Below are positions 36,357 through 44,771 of a stretch of DNA of 64,000 nt, one piece after another. A program made the position numbers and the translations under genes. Source of the stretch: Geobacteraceae bacterium (GTDB taxonomy: Bacteria; Desulfobacterota; Desulfuromonadia; Geobacterales; Pseudopelobacteraceae). Each line of letters starts with the position of its first letter. The first letter of the stretch is position 1. The notes below the pieces were generated by a model. It worked only from the letters and a program-made list of their open reading frames with translations, was not told the origin of the DNA and made no database searches. The stretch lies in contig JADKKR010000009.1 in NCBI GenBank assembly GCA_016720395.1, forward strand, positions 186,001 through 250,000. The letters run 5' to 3'.

Positions 36357-37403
36357 CTACAGCTTGGCGATCTCTTCCAGAAGGGCATCCGCCAGTTTGT
36401 CTTCAGGGACCTTACGAACTATCTCTCCATGCCGGAAGACAAGACCCTCTCCTTTGCCACCCGCAATGCCAACATCAGCCTCACGGGCTTCACCCGGGCC
36501 ATTGACCGCGCACCCCATGACCGCAACGGTGATCCGCTTGTCGACACCCTGTAGCCGGCGTTCAACATCTTCGGCCACCTTGATCAGGTTGATCTGGCAG
36601 CGACCGCACGTCGGACATGAGACAAAATTAACCCCCCTCTGGCGCAGTCCGAGGCTCTTGAGTATTTCATACCCTACCCTGACTTCATCAAGCGGATCAC
36701 CGGTCAATGAAACCCGCAGGGTATCACCGATGCCATCGGACAGCAGAATACCGAGTCCGACGGAGGACTTGATCGTACCGGAAAACATGGTTCCGGCCTC
36801 AGTTATGCCGATATGCAGAGGATAATCTACCTTCGCAGAAAGCAGCCGATAGGCTGAGACCGTCTTCATGACATCAGAAGCTTTGAGGGAGATTTTTATT
36901 TCGCGATAGTTCAGATCTTCGAGAATCCGGATATGGCCGAGCGCAGATTCGACCATTGCTTCGGCTGTGGGATGTCCGTACTTTACCAGCAGTTCCTTTT
37001 CCAGTGATCCGGCGTTGACGCCGATCCGGATGGGGACCTTTCGTTCAGCGGCGCTTTTGACCACTTCGGCAACTTTCCAGGTATCGCCGATGTTGCCGGG
37101 ATTAAGGCGCAATCCGTCGATCCCGCCTTCCAGCACCTGCAGGGCCAGCTTATAGTCAAAGTGAATATCGGCGATAACCGGAATCGGGCTTTCGCGCTTG
37201 ATCTGCCCCAGGGCAACCGCAGCATCCATATCCGGAACCGCGCAGCGGATGATTTCACAGCCTCCGTCGGCCAATCCGCGAATCTGAGCCAGTGTTGCAG
37301 CAATGTCTCTGGTATCGCTGGAACACATGGATTGCACGGCGCAGGGTGCATCACCACCTACTGAAACGGTACCAATCTGCAACTGTCGGGTTGTCTTTTT
37401 CAT
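36357..37403 (-). CDS. ispG: 4-hydroxy-3-methylbut-2-en-1-yl diphosphate synthase
   Basis: A 348-residue [4Fe-4S] enzyme of the MEP isoprenoid pathway. The TIM-barrel part opens with VQSMCSSDTRD; the cluster ligands are in SCPTCGRC and GCAVNGPGEA. ATG 37403 gives the normal N-terminus, but a predicted promoter ends only about ten bases before it. It is the first gene of an ispG-proS-paaK set. Confidence 0.96.
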   Translation of the reverse strand: MKKTTRQLQIGTVSVGGDAPCAVQSMCSSDTRDIAATLAQIRGLADGGCEIIRCAVPDMDAAVALGQIKRESPIPVIADIHFDYKLALQVLEGGIDGLRLNPGNIGDTWKVAEVVKSAAERKVPIRIGVNAGSLEKELLVKYGHPTAEAMVESALGHIRILEDLNYREIKISLKASDVMKTVSAYRLLSAKVDYPLHIGITEAGTMFSGTIKSSVGLGILLSDGIGDTLRVSLTGDPLDEVRVGYEILKSLGLRQRGVNFVSCPTCGRCQINLIKVAEDVERRLQGVDKRITVAVMGCAVNGPGEAREADVGIAGGKGEGLVFRHGEIVRKVPEDKLADALLEEIAKL

Positions 37404-37411
37404 AGCGTGGC

Positions 37412-37440
37412 ATCATAGACAATTAAGGTGTAAAAAGCAA
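37412..37440 (-). promoter_or_regulatory. Putative sigma-70 promoter of ispG
   Basis: TTGCTT (37440-37435) and TATGAT (37417-37412) with a 17-base spacer on the minus strand; the predicted start of transcription falls within a few bases of the ispG start codon. Confidence 0.45.
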
Positions 37441-37482
37441 GGGAGTCTGAGCTGTGACACGTTATGGCGGGCAGGAACAGAT

Positions 37483-37515
37483 GAAAAAAATGGCGGGAGA
37501 TTTCTCTCCCGCCAT
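37483..37515 (-). terminator. Terminator of glnB-glnA
   Basis: An 11-bp stem (37505-37515 with 37490-37500, four-base loop) followed on the minus strand by seven T. It lies 26 bases after the glnA stop. Confidence 0.9.
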
Positions 37516-37540
37516 CGTCATCCAGCTCAGCATATGCTTA

Positions 37541-38953
37541 TTAAATATCGTAGTACAGTTCGAATTCGAGTGGCACAGGACGCATACGGACCGGGTTGAC
37601 TTCAGCCTCGGTCTTGTACTCGATCCACTTCTCAATGACGTCTGGTGTGAATACGTCACCCTTGAGCAGGAAGTCGTAGTCGTCGGCAAGACATTTGAGA
37701 GCCTCTTCCAGGGTACCCGGTGCGGACGGAATGTCCTTGAGTTCTTCAGGTGAAAGTCCGTAGATGTCCTTATCCAGCGGCTGACCGGGATCAATCTTGT
37801 TCTCGATACCGTCAAGACCGGCCATCAGCATGGCGGCAAAGGCCAGGTAGCCGTTGCAGGATGGATCGGGGGTACGGTATTCAATACGTTTGGCTTTGGG
37901 GTTGCTGGAGAACATCGGGATACGGATGGACGCCGAACGGTTACGGGCAGAATACGCCATGTTAACCGGCGCTTCGAAGCCCGGCACGAGACGCTTGTAA
38001 GAGTTCGTGGTCGGATTGGTGAATGCGCAGAGGGCCTTGGCATGCTTAATGATGCCACCGATGTACCAGAGGGCCTGCTGTGAGAGACCGCCGTACTTAT
38101 CTCCGGCAAACAGGTTAACTCCGTCTTTCCAGATCGACTGGTGGCAGTGCATTCCAGAACCGTTGTCGCCGTAAAGTGGCTTGGGCATGAAGGTTACGGT
38201 CTTGCCGTTACGGTTGGCGACATTTTTTATGACATACTTGAACCACTGCAGATCATCAGCCATATCCACCAAAGAATTAAAACGCATATCTATCTCGGCC
38301 TGGCCGCCGGTGGCAACCTCGTGATGCTGACACTCTACACGGATACCGACCTTCTGAAGCTCAAGAACCATCTCGTTGCGGAGGTCGTTCTGTGAATCGG
38401 TGGGAGATACCGGGAAATAACCTTCCTTGTGACGCGGCTTGTAGCCCAGGTTAGGAAATTCTTCGCGACCGGTGTTCCAGGCGCCTTCGACGGAATCAAC
38501 CGAGTAGAAGGACTGGTTGGCACTGGAGTCGTAGCGTACATCATCAAAGATAAAGAATTCAGCTTCAGGTCCGAAGAAGGCGGTATCGCCGATGCCAGTC
38601 GACTTGAGGTACGACTCTGCTTTGATCGCGATATTTCGCGGATCACGGGTATACCCTTCCTTGGTGATCGGATCGAAGATGTTGCAGATCAGCGACAGGG
38701 TCGGCACGGCAACAAAGGGATCTATCTTGGCAGTCTTAGGATCGGGGACAATGATCATATCGGAGGCGTGGATCGGCTGCCATCCACGGATGGAAGAACC
38801 GTCAAAGCCCTGCCCCTCTTCGAAGGTATCCTCACTGAATTCACTCATCGGTACTGAAAAATGCTGCCAGATTCCAACAAAATCCATGAATTTAAAATCA
38901 ACCATCAGTGCGCCGTTTTCTTTGGCAAACTCTACTACTTGTTTCGGGGTCAT
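37541..38953 (-). CDS. glnA: Glutamine synthetase, type I
   Basis: A 470-residue ammonia-assimilating enzyme. ATG 38953 has AAGGAG upstream. GS signatures include FDGSSIRGW, the ATP-binding region around KPLYGDNGSGMH, and NRSASIRIP. Tyr 398 in KDIYGLSPEE corresponds to the adenylylation site of type I enzymes, so covalent control by GlnE is likely. It is 42 bases downstream of glnB behind a sigma-54 promoter, the usual nitrogen-responsive arrangement. Confidence 0.97.
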   Translation of the reverse strand: MTPKQVVEFAKENGALMVDFKFMDFVGIWQHFSVPMSEFSEDTFEEGQGFDGSSIRGWQPIHASDMIIVPDPKTAKIDPFVAVPTLSLICNIFDPITKEGYTRDPRNIAIKAESYLKSTGIGDTAFFGPEAEFFIFDDVRYDSSANQSFYSVDSVEGAWNTGREEFPNLGYKPRHKEGYFPVSPTDSQNDLRNEMVLELQKVGIRVECQHHEVATGGQAEIDMRFNSLVDMADDLQWFKYVIKNVANRNGKTVTFMPKPLYGDNGSGMHCHQSIWKDGVNLFAGDKYGGLSQQALWYIGGIIKHAKALCAFTNPTTNSYKRLVPGFEAPVNMAYSARNRSASIRIPMFSSNPKAKRIEYRTPDPSCNGYLAFAAMLMAGLDGIENKIDPGQPLDKDIYGLSPEELKDIPSAPGTLEEALKCLADDYDFLLKGDVFTPDVIEKWIEYKTEAEVNPVRMRPVPLEFELYYDI

Positions 38954-38995
38954 CAAACTTCTCCTTTCGGGTTGTAGTTGGTTATGCAATGCTTT

Positions 38996-39334
38996 TTATA
39001 GAGCGTCTTCACCGGTTTCACCGGTTCTGATCCTTACAACTGCCTCAACAGGTGTGACAAAAATCTTTCCATCTCCGATCCGGCCTGTTTTGGCGGATTT
39101 TTCTATTGCCTCTACCACCTGGGGAAGAATGGCATCGGAAACAATGATCTCCAGCTTGATCTTGGGGATGAAATCAACAACATACTCGGCTCCACGATAA
39201 AGCTCCGTGTGCCCCTTCTGTCGGCCAAAGCCCTTGACTTCGCTTACGGTAATGCCCTGCACTCCAATTTCGTTCAGGGCTTCTTTCACCTCATCAAGCT
39301 TGAATGGTTTGATGACTGCCTCGACTTTTTTCAC
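38996..39334 (-). CDS. glnB: Nitrogen regulatory protein PII
   Basis: A 112-residue PII signal protein from GTG 39334 (AGGAG upstream; the longer frame adds ten atypical residues). The T-loop reads RGAEYVVD with Tyr 51 as the uridylylation site, and the B-loop is TGRIGDGKIFV. It senses 2-oxoglutarate and ATP/ADP and adjusts GS adenylylation. It is the first gene of glnB-glnA. Confidence 0.97.
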   Translation of the reverse strand: MKKVEAVIKPFKLDEVKEALNEIGVQGITVSEVKGFGRQKGHTELYRGAEYVVDFIPKIKLEIIVSDAILPQVVEAIEKSAKTGRIGDGKIFVTPVEAVVRIRTGETGEDAL

Positions 39335-39427
39335 ACCGCTCTCCTTCCTTTCTGAAAATGACACGGGCGATTATAAGGTTTATCAGGTAAATTGCAAGTG
39401 GTAAGCACCGAATTACTATCAAATAAA

Positions 39428-39443
39428 TGCAAATGGTTTGCCA
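39428..39443 (-). promoter_or_regulatory. Sigma-54 promoter of glnB-glnA
   Basis: On the minus strand TGGCA (-24 element, GG at 39442-39441) and TTTGCA (-12 element, GC at 39430-39429) have the exact sigma-54 spacing. Predicted transcription starts near 39417, about 83 bases before glnB. This implies RpoN and an NtrC-type activator. Confidence 0.8.
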
Positions 39444-39538
39444 AAACAGAATTGGAAAAGAGTACTTGTTTTTAAGATAGTTACACATTGCTCTTAAAAT
39501 AAAGTTCAAAAAATAAACACATTCTGCTTATACAATGA

Positions 39539-39567
39539 GCATCCAGCCAGATGGATGCATATTTTTT
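39539..39567 (+). terminator. Hairpin with T-run in the M23 gene leader
   Basis: A 7-bp stem (39539-39545 with 39552-39558, six-base loop) followed by ATATTTTTT. No gene ends upstream on this strand, so it could be a leader attenuator or the end of a short RNA. Confidence 0.4.
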
Positions 39568-39725
39568 ATGCTCTTCCTGCGTTAGCGTTGAACAGTTAGC
39601 AAGGAAAGACCATCAGGTGATTATTTTAGGCGGCTGGTGGGTTGATAGAATTGCACAATTGTCGCAGTTAAGATAATATAGAAAAATATAGTAACTTTGC
39701 TGCTAATTTTTAAAGAGACCATCCC

Positions 39726-40544
39726 ATGCCTGTATTCTCAGACAATAATTATGCCCGACGGCAGCTGTTCTCCTGTGCGCTGTTAGTAGCAGGTATTCTG
39801 GCAGCGCCTGCATCCAGCCATGCCGATATCTATCGATTCGTAACAGTCGACGGCGTTGAAACTTTTACCGACGCCCCTCTGAACAAGGATGCGAAAGTAA
39901 TCATCAAGGAAACATCAAACACACCACGACGCCAAAAAAATAAAAAGAACCAGAAAGTTCACAACATTTCCCTGGATGAGATTGTTGAAAAAACCGTCGG
40001 TAGTGCCATTAATCCGCCGAATCAATCCATGCCAGATTCATACGAACCAAAACTGCCGCCTGTTGGTGGATTTATCACCTCGGGAGTCGGCATGCGCATC
40101 GACCCGATCGACGGAAAATGGCGGCACCACAATGGAATCGACATAGCAATCCCTGAGGGCACCCCCGTCACATCGGCCGCTCCCGGTATCGTCGTCTTCA
40201 GCGGCCAGCGTCCCGGATACGGCAATACGGTTCTCATCGAACACCCCAACGGCATGATCAGTCTTTACGGGCACAACAGCCGTCTGGAGGCACTCCAGGG
40301 GCAATCTGTCGACCGCGACACCGTAATCGCCCTGTCCGGCAACACCGGGCGATCAACCGGTCCGCACCTTCATTTTGAAGTCTGGCAGGCCGGCACAAAT
40401 ATCACCCCGGCCTTCATGCCGGGAAACACGATGTCGCTCCCCAGGAACTGGCTGGCCAAAACCAGTTCCAGAGTCAGTTTTCGTAAGGAAATTCTTGATG
40501 ACGGATCGATCCTCTTCACCAATATCCCCTCTTCCGTACCCTGA
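39726..40544 (+). CDS. DUF4124 plus M23 (LytM) peptidase
   Basis: A secreted 272-residue cell-wall protein: signal peptide (cleavage likely after SSHA), a DUF4124 element (DIYRFVTVDGVETFTDAP), a basic linker, and an M23 domain with zinc ligands in HHNGIDIA and HLHFEVW. GVGMRIDPIDG also fits the family. It is predicted to cleave peptide cross-links of peptidoglycan. Its stop overlaps the next ATG by one base. It shares the DUF4124 element with the SLT protein at 26426. Confidence 0.9.
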   Translation: MPVFSDNNYARRQLFSCALLVAGILAAPASSHADIYRFVTVDGVETFTDAPLNKDAKVIIKETSNTPRRQKNKKNQKVHNISLDEIVEKTVGSAINPPNQSMPDSYEPKLPPVGGFITSGVGMRIDPIDGKWRHHNGIDIAIPEGTPVTSAAPGIVVFSGQRPGYGNTVLIEHPNGMISLYGHNSRLEALQGQSVDRDTVIALSGNTGRSTGPHLHFEVWQAGTNITPAFMPGNTMSLPRNWLAKTSSRVSFRKEILDDGSILFTNIPSSVP

Positions 40545-41722
40545 TGCACGATCAGATACATAAATACATCAATAAACTGATAGCTGATCACTCTGCGCAG
40601 AGCGGCAGGATTGCATTCGCAGCTCAGGATGATGTCATGGTCACGGCGGGCGAGCCTTCTTTGGCCGGAATCGCGGCAGGTACGCTGGCAAAGCTGAACT
40701 GCCTCGCACTGTGCGCAGCCCGGCCTGCCCTTCCATTTGCCGACTTCCTGCTCCAACGGGCAGGCAGCGGCGAGCATGAAATCATCCCGCGCGACACGGA
40801 AACCCGGACATTTCTTCACGATATTCCTCTACTGCGCGTTTCTGAGCTGGGAAAGGAACCTGAAAGGGCCATTGCCAACGTGCTGGGCAGTCGCAAGGGT
40901 ATCGTCGTAGAGGGGATCGGCATCATAGCCAGCGGCGCCCTGACGGTAGAACAGGCCTATATCAACTGGTCATCCGTCTTTCATTCGACCTTCATCAAAT
41001 ACCTTGAAGACCTCCTTCAGGACGGTTTTCGATTGCCGGGCGAGGCCGAGGCCTTCAAGGATTTCCGGACAGAGTGGCTGCAGCCGCTTTCTTCCGAGGG
41101 ACTGCAGTTTCGATCGGGACCGTTGTGCGAACGATCCGACATTCTCGACGAGATCAGCAGCGTGGGCCGCTATACCGTGCAGCGCGGACTCGTTGACTCG
41201 TTCTTCGGCAACATATCTTATTCCAATGGTGACCTGATCTATATTTCCCAGACAGCTTCCAGCCTTGATGAACTCTGCGGCTGCATCGATCCGGTCCCGT
41301 TCGAGAACAGTTCAACTGTTGGAATTACCGCATCAAGTGAGCTGGTCGCCCATCGCAGCATATTCGAGCTTACCGGTTGCCGGGCCATTCTGCATGGTCA
41401 CCCCAGATTTGCTGTAGTCATGAGCATGCTGTGCGAAGAACAGGAGAAGTGCGGCATAACAGACTGCTGGAGAGACTGTAGAAAAGTAAGGATGCTGGGG
41501 GGAACACCGGTAGTAGCCGGCGAGATCGGCGCAGGAGGCATAGCCAGGAACGTTCCACCGGTCATTGGTGCTTCGGGGTGTGCAATCGTCTATGGCCATG
41601 GTGTATTTGCGATCGGCAGGAACGATTTCCAGGAGGCATTTCAGGCGCTGGTTGATGTTGAAAACTGGTGTCGCGCAGATTACTTCAGAAGATTTGACCA
41701 CGCCAGTATCACCCGCCCATAA
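40544..41722 (+). CDS. Class II aldolase/adducin-family protein with two halves
   Basis: 392 residues. The C-terminal half (about 195-390) has the class II aldolase layout: FGNIS near 222, Glu 266, H284/H286 in LHGHP, and H352 in YGHGVFAIG, so the metal ligands are present. The N-terminal half (about 20-165) ends in a similar VVEGIGIIASG plus helix pattern but lacks the HxH pair, and looks like a degenerate second copy. The substrate is unknown. It is co-transcribed with the M23 peptidase gene (TGATG overlap), an odd pairing. Confidence 0.75.
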   Translation: MHDQIHKYINKLIADHSAQSGRIAFAAQDDVMVTAGEPSLAGIAAGTLAKLNCLALCAARPALPFADFLLQRAGSGEHEIIPRDTETRTFLHDIPLLRVSELGKEPERAIANVLGSRKGIVVEGIGIIASGALTVEQAYINWSSVFHSTFIKYLEDLLQDGFRLPGEAEAFKDFRTEWLQPLSSEGLQFRSGPLCERSDILDEISSVGRYTVQRGLVDSFFGNISYSNGDLIYISQTASSLDELCGCIDPVPFENSSTVGITASSELVAHRSIFELTGCRAILHGHPRFAVVMSMLCEEQEKCGITDCWRDCRKVRMLGGTPVVAGEIGAGGIARNVPPVIGASGCAIVYGHGVFAIGRNDFQEAFQALVDVENWCRADYFRRFDHASITRP

Positions 41723-41885
41723 AATAGGCGCCCACCGTATCAGGTGGTGTCTGTGATGAAACCATACCATACGACACGAAGCATTCGACCACCCCTGTAA
41801 CAAAATGCCGTCCAAGAGATTTAACGTACTTAATCGTTGCTTTTATATAACACAAGGCTGCACCACTGATTCACTGCCAGCTGCT

Positions 41886-42095
41886 TTAATCATCTCCGAG
41901 CGGTTCAGGAAAACAGACATTATGAGGCAGGTTTGCCTTTGCACCGCATTTTGAGCACACAGCCGTTGGCTTCCCGGTAAGATGCTGCAACTCCATGAAC
42001 AATCCCATCCGGGAAAGCCAGCAGATGTGACCGGTATGCCTTACTCCGCAGGTGCAGATTTCATCAGCTCCATCCCTGTCGCGATGCCCCGTCAT
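41886..42095 (-). CDS. Small Cys/His-rich protein, probable zinc binding
   Basis: 69 residues from ATG 42095 (AAGG nine bases upstream; the frame continues further upstream). Potential metal ligands are C14, C16, H20, H23, C25 in CTCGVRHTGHIC, and C47, C50, C61 in CSKCGAKANLPHNVC. The paired spacing suggests one or two zinc ribbons. No function is assignable. It follows the DUF4388 gene on the same strand by 66 bases and may share its transcript. Confidence 0.55.
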   Translation of the reverse strand: MTGHRDRDGADEICTCGVRHTGHICWLSRMGLFMELQHLTGKPTAVCSKCGAKANLPHNVCFPEPLGDD

Positions 42096-42161
42096 TGTGT
42101 TTGACCTTGCTCTCATCCCGCCTGGATGCAATATTTTGTGATAGTGATAGTAATAAAATAG

Positions 42162-43994
42162 CTAGATTAAAGACACTACAGCAGGCTCATTTCTAACGAT
42201 AGATTTTGAACTTTCCGCTGATTCCATGATTGATTTCAGCTTCTGACGATAGGCAGAAACGCTGATCTGGGCTGTTGTGTATTGCAGCAGGGCATCGAGA
42301 TAATGAAGGGATGGGGCAGATGCCGGCTGCGTTCCATAATCGGCATAGATGAAGGCAACCACACTGTTTGCACGAATGAAGGGGAAAAGGAGTACTTCCG
42401 GGCTTTCAGGCCTGCCGATCAGACGGTAAAGTTCGTGCGGCCAGGTCGAGTCGCTGTGAAAGCCATAGTACATCAGGCCGCTCTTGATGACATTTTCGAA
42501 GATCTCCTGATCGTCAAGCGGTATCTTCAGCCTGGGGATCGCAATCAGTCCGTCATCCTTGCCCCCCTTGACCCCGAACGACTCTTCCGCTGCCAGATCG
42601 GTATCCGTGACCAGAAAGACTATGGCACGCTCGAACACCTCGATCAGATACCCCAGAACGGCAGCCGCTATATCCGTCCTTGATTTGCAACTTCGCAGCG
42701 CAGAAATACAGGTGAAAAATCGTTGATCGTCGCTGCTGTGGTGCTCCGAGGACAGGGTACGGAGAAACGGCACAAATCCCGAACAGAAATCAAGCGCCTG
42801 TTGCAGAGATGACTCCGCGTCACACTCCTTGCAAGGGCGCGGAATGATCGAGCGAATTCCCGACGAGAGCACCTGCAGGCCAAGAGAGTCCCAGGTATGA
42901 GAGCATGCAACCAGCACGACAGACGCCTGCGGATACTTCTGTAAATCCTCGCAGACCTTGAGTGTCTTCTGAATCGGGTCACCATGGGGGACATCGAAGA
43001 AGATAACCAGATGAAGGGTTTGGCACAGCAACAGCCTGATATTGATATCTAGCGTCGCTATATTGTCAGTTGCAACCGCATAGACACCGGCCTGGAAACA
43101 GTTGGATCTGATCATGGTTGACAGCAGGGTCGACGCTGTGATGACGATGACAGCAATACTCTGGGGAACTCCCGTTACGCCTCCTTCCGGAAGCGGACCT
43201 GCCAGCAATGTGAGCAACTGTTTCTTAAACTCCTTGTCACCAGTCGGGAACTCATCGACGATCAGTTTCTTGACCGTATCCAGCTCACGATAACTCTGAT
43301 CACTGCTGCGCTTGATCATGTTGCGCTGTTCTGCAAGCAGATGCTGGAGCGCTGAGGCGGCATCGTCCTGATACGGGTCGCCCGATTGAATGGCGTGCGT
43401 GTTGCCTCCTGGCTGATCAGCATCCAGGTCGACGTTATTGACCCCCGCGATACTCAGGATCTCATCCATGGAACCGTCACGGACCTTTTCATCAAAGATG
43501 CGCAATGATTCCATCAGAACCCCCTGGGCGTTCAGCAGGATTCTTTGCGGAAACTTTGTCTGCGAGAAGTGATAGCCGCCGGCATGATCGCTCTTGGCAA
43601 CCTCCAGGGAGAAGTGCCCCTCCTTCCAGGTCAGCACCTCGACAACAGTCATTTCGATCAACGACTCTATTCCGTTGTAAGCAGCTGTCTCATCAACCAT
43701 CCCGAGCTCGAGCATGGTAATGACAAGCGGTTTGCGGTTATCTCCGGCGTTGTTCTGGATTTCCAGCGCCTGGGCCAATTGTTCTTCCGTTATGGCACCT
43801 GCACTGACCAGAACCTGACCAATACGCACCCGGTTATTGAGGAAATTGGCACTGACCAGGTCACCTTCATGGAATACCAGCTGACTCTCACCTTTTTCGC
43901 TGGATAAGCGAAGCAGGCCGGATTTCCGCGCCCCGTTCAGCAGTTGGATGATATCGATTATCGGAAACTGTTGCAGATCGCCTTTGAGTGACAT
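42162..43994 (-). CDS. DUF4388 (PATAN)-pseudoreceiver-GAF-like regulator
   Basis: 610 residues with the same order as the protein at 9476-11155: DUF4388 (1-130) including MshEN-like motif 1 (R57 to Q80, a full match) and a degraded copy 2 (about 89-112), a middle receiver-like domain, and a C-terminal GAF-like domain with FGVKGGK. The receiver-like part has lost key features: the phosphoacceptor strand reads VIFFDVPHGDP and the conserved KP is RP, so phosphorylation is doubtful. It lies 42 bases after rlmB on the same strand. Confidence 0.82.
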   Translation of the reverse strand: MSLKGDLQQFPIIDIIQLLNGARKSGLLRLSSEKGESQLVFHEGDLVSANFLNNRVRIGQVLVSAGAITEEQLAQALEIQNNAGDNRKPLVITMLELGMVDETAAYNGIESLIEMTVVEVLTWKEGHFSLEVAKSDHAGGYHFSQTKFPQRILLNAQGVLMESLRIFDEKVRDGSMDEILSIAGVNNVDLDADQPGGNTHAIQSGDPYQDDAASALQHLLAEQRNMIKRSSDQSYRELDTVKKLIVDEFPTGDKEFKKQLLTLLAGPLPEGGVTGVPQSIAVIVITASTLLSTMIRSNCFQAGVYAVATDNIATLDINIRLLLCQTLHLVIFFDVPHGDPIQKTLKVCEDLQKYPQASVVLVACSHTWDSLGLQVLSSGIRSIIPRPCKECDAESSLQQALDFCSGFVPFLRTLSSEHHSSDDQRFFTCISALRSCKSRTDIAAAVLGYLIEVFERAIVFLVTDTDLAAEESFGVKGGKDDGLIAIPRLKIPLDDQEIFENVIKSGLMYYGFHSDSTWPHELYRLIGRPESPEVLLFPFIRANSVVAFIYADYGTQPASAPSLHYLDALLQYTTAQISVSAYRQKLKSIMESAESSKSIVRNEPAVVSLI

Positions 43995-44036
43995 GTCACA
44001 GGATCTCCATTACACACTGTTTCAGTACGGAGGTAC

Positions 44037-44771
44037 TCATCTCAAGCTTCGCGCCATTTCAAACAACGCAATCCCGCCGGCCACCGAGGCGTTCAGCGAG
44101 CCAACCCCGCCGAACTGGGGAATGGACATGAGCACATCAGATTGCTTTCGTACGAGCGGCCTGATACCCTCCCCTTCGTTGCCAATAACAATAACACAGT
44201 TACCGGAAAACTTCACGTCGTACAGGGACTGCGACACCTCACCTGCCAGACCGTAGACCCAGTAACCGCATTTTTTCATGGATTCCAGGGCCTGTGCAAT
44301 GTTGGTGACCTGGGCCACCGGGATTGTCTCTACCGCCCCGGCAGAAGCCTTTTCGGCAGCTGCGGTGACACCGCAGGCACGGTCACGGGGGATAATTACA
44401 CCGTTCGCGCCGGCACAGGCTGCAGAGCGGATCAGTGCCCCCAGATTATGGGGATCGAGAATGCCGTCCAATACCAGCATAAATCCGGGGGCTCCGGTCT
44501 GTGCCACAGAGGCAAGCAGGTCATCCAGTTCGGTATAGCGGAACGCTTCAACCTCCAGAGCTATCCCCTGATGATGTGATGATGCGCACATCCTGGTCAG
44601 ATCGGCCTTATCCCGGCGGTGAACCGCAACACCACGATCTTCAGCCAGCTTGATGATCTTTTCCACGCGATGATCGGTGGCGCTGATCTGCACATACAGA
44701 TTGAAGGCCCCCCGCGAACCCAACAGAGATTCCTTGACCGGGTTGACGCCGAATATCAGTTCACCCTTCAT
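44037..44771 (-). CDS. rlmB: 23S rRNA 2'-O-ribose methyltransferase RlmB (TrmH/SpoU family)
   Basis: A 244-residue SPOUT methyltransferase that modifies G2251 of 23S rRNA in the known family. It has an N-terminal L30e-like substrate-binding domain and the three SPOUT motifs: DPHNLGALIRSA, IGNEGEGI and SLNASVA. ATG 44771 overlaps the pyrF stop; ATG 44777 is an alternative. The target guanosine is inferred from family; a tRNA substrate is possible. Confidence 0.88.
   Translation of the reverse strand: MKGELIFGVNPVKESLLGSRGAFNLYVQISATDHRVEKIIKLAEDRGVAVHRRDKADLTRMCASSHHQGIALEVEAFRYTELDDLLASVAQTGAPGFMLVLDGILDPHNLGALIRSAACAGANGVIIPRDRACGVTAAAEKASAGAVETIPVAQVTNIAQALESMKKCGYWVYGLAGEVSQSLYDVKFSGNCVIVIGNEGEGIRPLVRKQSDVLMSIPQFGGVGSLNASVAGGIALFEMARSLR

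Larger units (their letters stand above)
39335..39725. other. 391-base intergenic region between glnB and the M23 gene
   Basis: AT-rich. It holds the sigma-54 promoter of glnB (39428-39443), a possible plus-strand promoter (TTCAAA at about 39505, TATACA at about 39529, 18-base spacer), and a plus-strand hairpin followed by T residues (39539-39567). The remaining ~150 bases before the M23 gene show no ORF or riboswitch motif that I recognise. Confidence 0.6.

Noticed and set aside
39600..39680. Second sigma-54 promoter in front of the M23 gene (GGTGGGTTG...TTGCA)
   Set aside because: The GG-to-GC distance is one base too long.
39541..39725. Riboswitch in the M23 gene leader
   Set aside because: Only a short hairpin is visible; no conserved riboswitch core could be recognised.
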